Shown: piece after piece, positions 63,253-64,000 of the stretch
Layout of the letters: the number at the start of each line of letters is the position of its first letter
Position numbering within the stretch: the first letter of the stretch is position 1
Source of the DNA: Planctomycetes bacterium UBA1146
Lineage (GTDB): Bacteria > Planctomycetota > UBA8108 > UBA1146
Direction: 5' to 3'
DNA: 64,000 nt
Assembly (NCBI GenBank): GCA_002311345.1
Contig: DCAA01000023.1
Span: forward strand, 67,415 to 131,414
Notes under the pieces: generated by a model
Told to the model about the DNA's origin: nothing
The model's database searches: none
What the model saw: the letters and a program-made list of their open reading frames with translations, nothing else
Position numbers and translations under genes: made by a program

Positions 63253-63275
63253 CGGGCGGTTCAGTCGAACGCCCG
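63253..63275 (+). promoter_or_regulatory. leader hairpin adjacent to the ribosome site
   Basis: CGGGCG/CGCCCG extended by TTC/GAA (one bulged G) with loop AGTC. It ends three bases before the strong AGGAGG site (63279-63284) of the gene at 63290. It may tune ribosome access. Confidence 0.4.
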
Positions 63276-63289
63276 TTGAGGAGGTAGTG

Positions 63290-64000
63290 ATGGGGAACGG
63301 ACCGTCCCGTATTCTCGGTATCGTCGGTATTCAGGCGATTGTGATCTTGTCTTTGGCACTCTGTATCGGGTCGACCGCAAATGCGACGATGTTGATCCCA
63401 CTGTTGCCGAATTTTCCCCTTCTCGACTGCAACTCCAATGGCGTTGAAGATTCAACGGATATTGCCAATGGAACCAGTGCCGATTGCAACCTCAACGGTA
63501 TTCCCGATGAGTGCGACATCGCCGATGGAACCGCAAAAGACTGCGATAACGACGGTGTGCCGGACACATGCCAGATTCTCGCTGGTGGGTCTGACTGCAA
63601 CGATAACGACTTGCTCGATAGTTGCGAAGTGGCCCTGGGAGCCGACGATTGCAATGGCAACGGTGTTCCCGATGAGTGCGATCTTGATTGCGATGGCAAC
63701 GGTTCTCCCGACGAGTGTGACATTACTGCAGATCCCACAGCGGATTGCGATGTAGACGGAGGTCTCGACGTATGTCAGTACTCTGATGAACTGGGGGGAG
63801 ATCCTACCCTCGATTGTGACGGGAATGAGCAGCTCGACTCCTGCCAAATCGTTACAGATCCAACACTCGACTGCGATACCGATGGAACTCTCGACAGCTG
63901 TGAGACGGACACAGATGGCGACGGAACCATCAATGATTGCGATCCTGACGATGACAACGATGGTGTAGCCGATGGCGACGACAGTGCACCGCTCGATAAC
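63290..64000 (+). CDS. secreted Cys/Asp-rich repeat protein (partial, cut by window edge)
   Basis: 237 residues are visible from ATG 63290 (GAGGAGG upstream); no stop occurs before the window ends. A signal peptide (AIVILSLALCIGSTANA) is followed by short repeats of the type DCNxNGxPDECDI, about every 16-25 residues, with paired Cys and many Asp/Asn. Examples are DCNLNGIPDECDIADG and DCNGNGVPDECDL. Toward the end the repeats change to the DxDGDGxxDxxD form (DTDGDGTINDCDPDDDNDG), like thrombospondin type 3 calcium-binding repeats. Probably a long calcium-stabilised, disulfide-bonded surface stalk. The functional head, if any, lies beyond the window. Confidence 0.85.
   Translation, partial: MGNGPSRILGIVGIQAIVILSLALCIGSTANATMLIPLLPNFPLLDCNSNGVEDSTDIANGTSADCNLNGIPDECDIADGTAKDCDNDGVPDTCQILAGGSDCNDNDLLDSCEVALGADDCNGNGVPDECDLDCDGNGSPDECDITADPTADCDVDGGLDVCQYSDELGGDPTLDCDGNEQLDSCQIVTDPTLDCDTDGTLDSCETDTDGDGTINDCDPDDDNDGVADGDDSAPLDN

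Larger units (their letters stand above)
62912..63289. other. 378-base region between mutS and the terminal secreted gene
   Basis: No gene is seen. It contains a promoter candidate (63059-63086), an inverted repeat GGTCTC/GAGACC (63130-63135 with 63155-63160) with a T-run at 63172-63176 that could be a weak terminator or attenuator, and a hairpin directly before the ribosome site (63253-63275). Confidence 0.6.

Noticed and set aside
63253..63275. Riboswitch before the terminal gene
   Set aside because: A single bulged hairpin only; no conserved aptamer sequence recognised.
63290..64000. CRISPR-like repeats at the right edge
   Set aside because: The periodicity is at protein level (Cys/Asp repeats with varied codons), not identical DNA repeats with spacers.

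Overview
The window reads as chromosomal DNA of a planctomycete-like bacterium. The GC content is moderate to high and TTG and GTG starts are frequent. Several large secreted proteins end in a paired dockerin-like (EF-hand-like) module of the RGD-x-N-x-DG…NxAD type. One VWA/NHL operon has an architecture familiar from Planctomycetota. Kdo, LPS-type and polysaccharide genes indicate a Gram-negative envelope. Taxonomy is inferred from gene content only. I see no rRNA, tRNA, CRISPR array, IS element or phage module.

Layout. 1-6095 (minus): four secreted proteins, the first cut by the window edge, with cohesin-like or beta-propeller modules and dockerin-like tails. 6096-8104 (minus): asnS and nadD. 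8671-20009 (plus): ald, a long-chain prenyl diphosphate synthase, moaC, folD, mutL, a DAHP synthase, an M16 peptidase pair, an SLC1-type symporter and efp. 19984-22611 (minus): a uracil-DNA-glycosylase-like gene, an amidinotransferase-family gene and mutY, overlapping head to tail. 22869-34293 (plus): a small secreted dockerin protein, aroC, two genes with in-frame UGA codons, an NHL lipoprotein, a large VWA membrane protein, a glycosyltransferase and an ABC exporter, closed by a strong terminator. 34538-37473 (minus): a sugar aminotransferase, an NAD-sugar epimerase and queC. 37573-43208 (plus): a glycosyltransferase, kdsB, pyrG, a DUF1844 protein and metG. 43154-52718 (minus): a ChaN-like protein, mobA, an RluA-type pseudouridine synthase, a TPR-like protein, a giant FHA/metzincin-motif membrane protein, moeA and cutA. 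52843-56564 (plus): an FHA-kinase split by a large insertion and a tail-anchored protein. 56565-59966 (minus): a giant P-domain protein. 60194-64000 (plus): mutS and a Cys/Asp-rich secreted repeat protein cut by the window edge.

The most notable content is a pair of probable selenoprotein genes 151 bases apart. The AhpD-like gene (24969-25535) has UGA in place of the second Cys of its CxxC motif, followed by a SECIS-like hairpin. The next gene (25687-27342) is a membrane protein interrupted in frame by two UGA codons. Each of these two UGAs is followed, after exactly 21 bases, by the apical loop of a perfect hairpin. UGA is an ordinary stop elsewhere in the window, so local recoding is the best explanation. 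The selA, selB, selC and selD genes are not visible here.

Two other architectures stand out. In the kinase at 52843-55197 about 420 residues with a degenerate P-loop sit between the catalytic loop and DFG. The protein at 47076-51146 joins a cytoplasmic FHA domain through one membrane segment to an extracytoplasmic HExxHxxGxxH domain. Functional themes are DNA repair (mutL, mutY, UDG-like, mutS), molybdenum cofactor synthesis (moaC, mobA, moeA, dispersed), chorismate synthesis (DAHP synthase, aroC) and envelope polysaccharide (kdsB with its CTP supplier pyrG, glycosyltransferases, ABC exporter).
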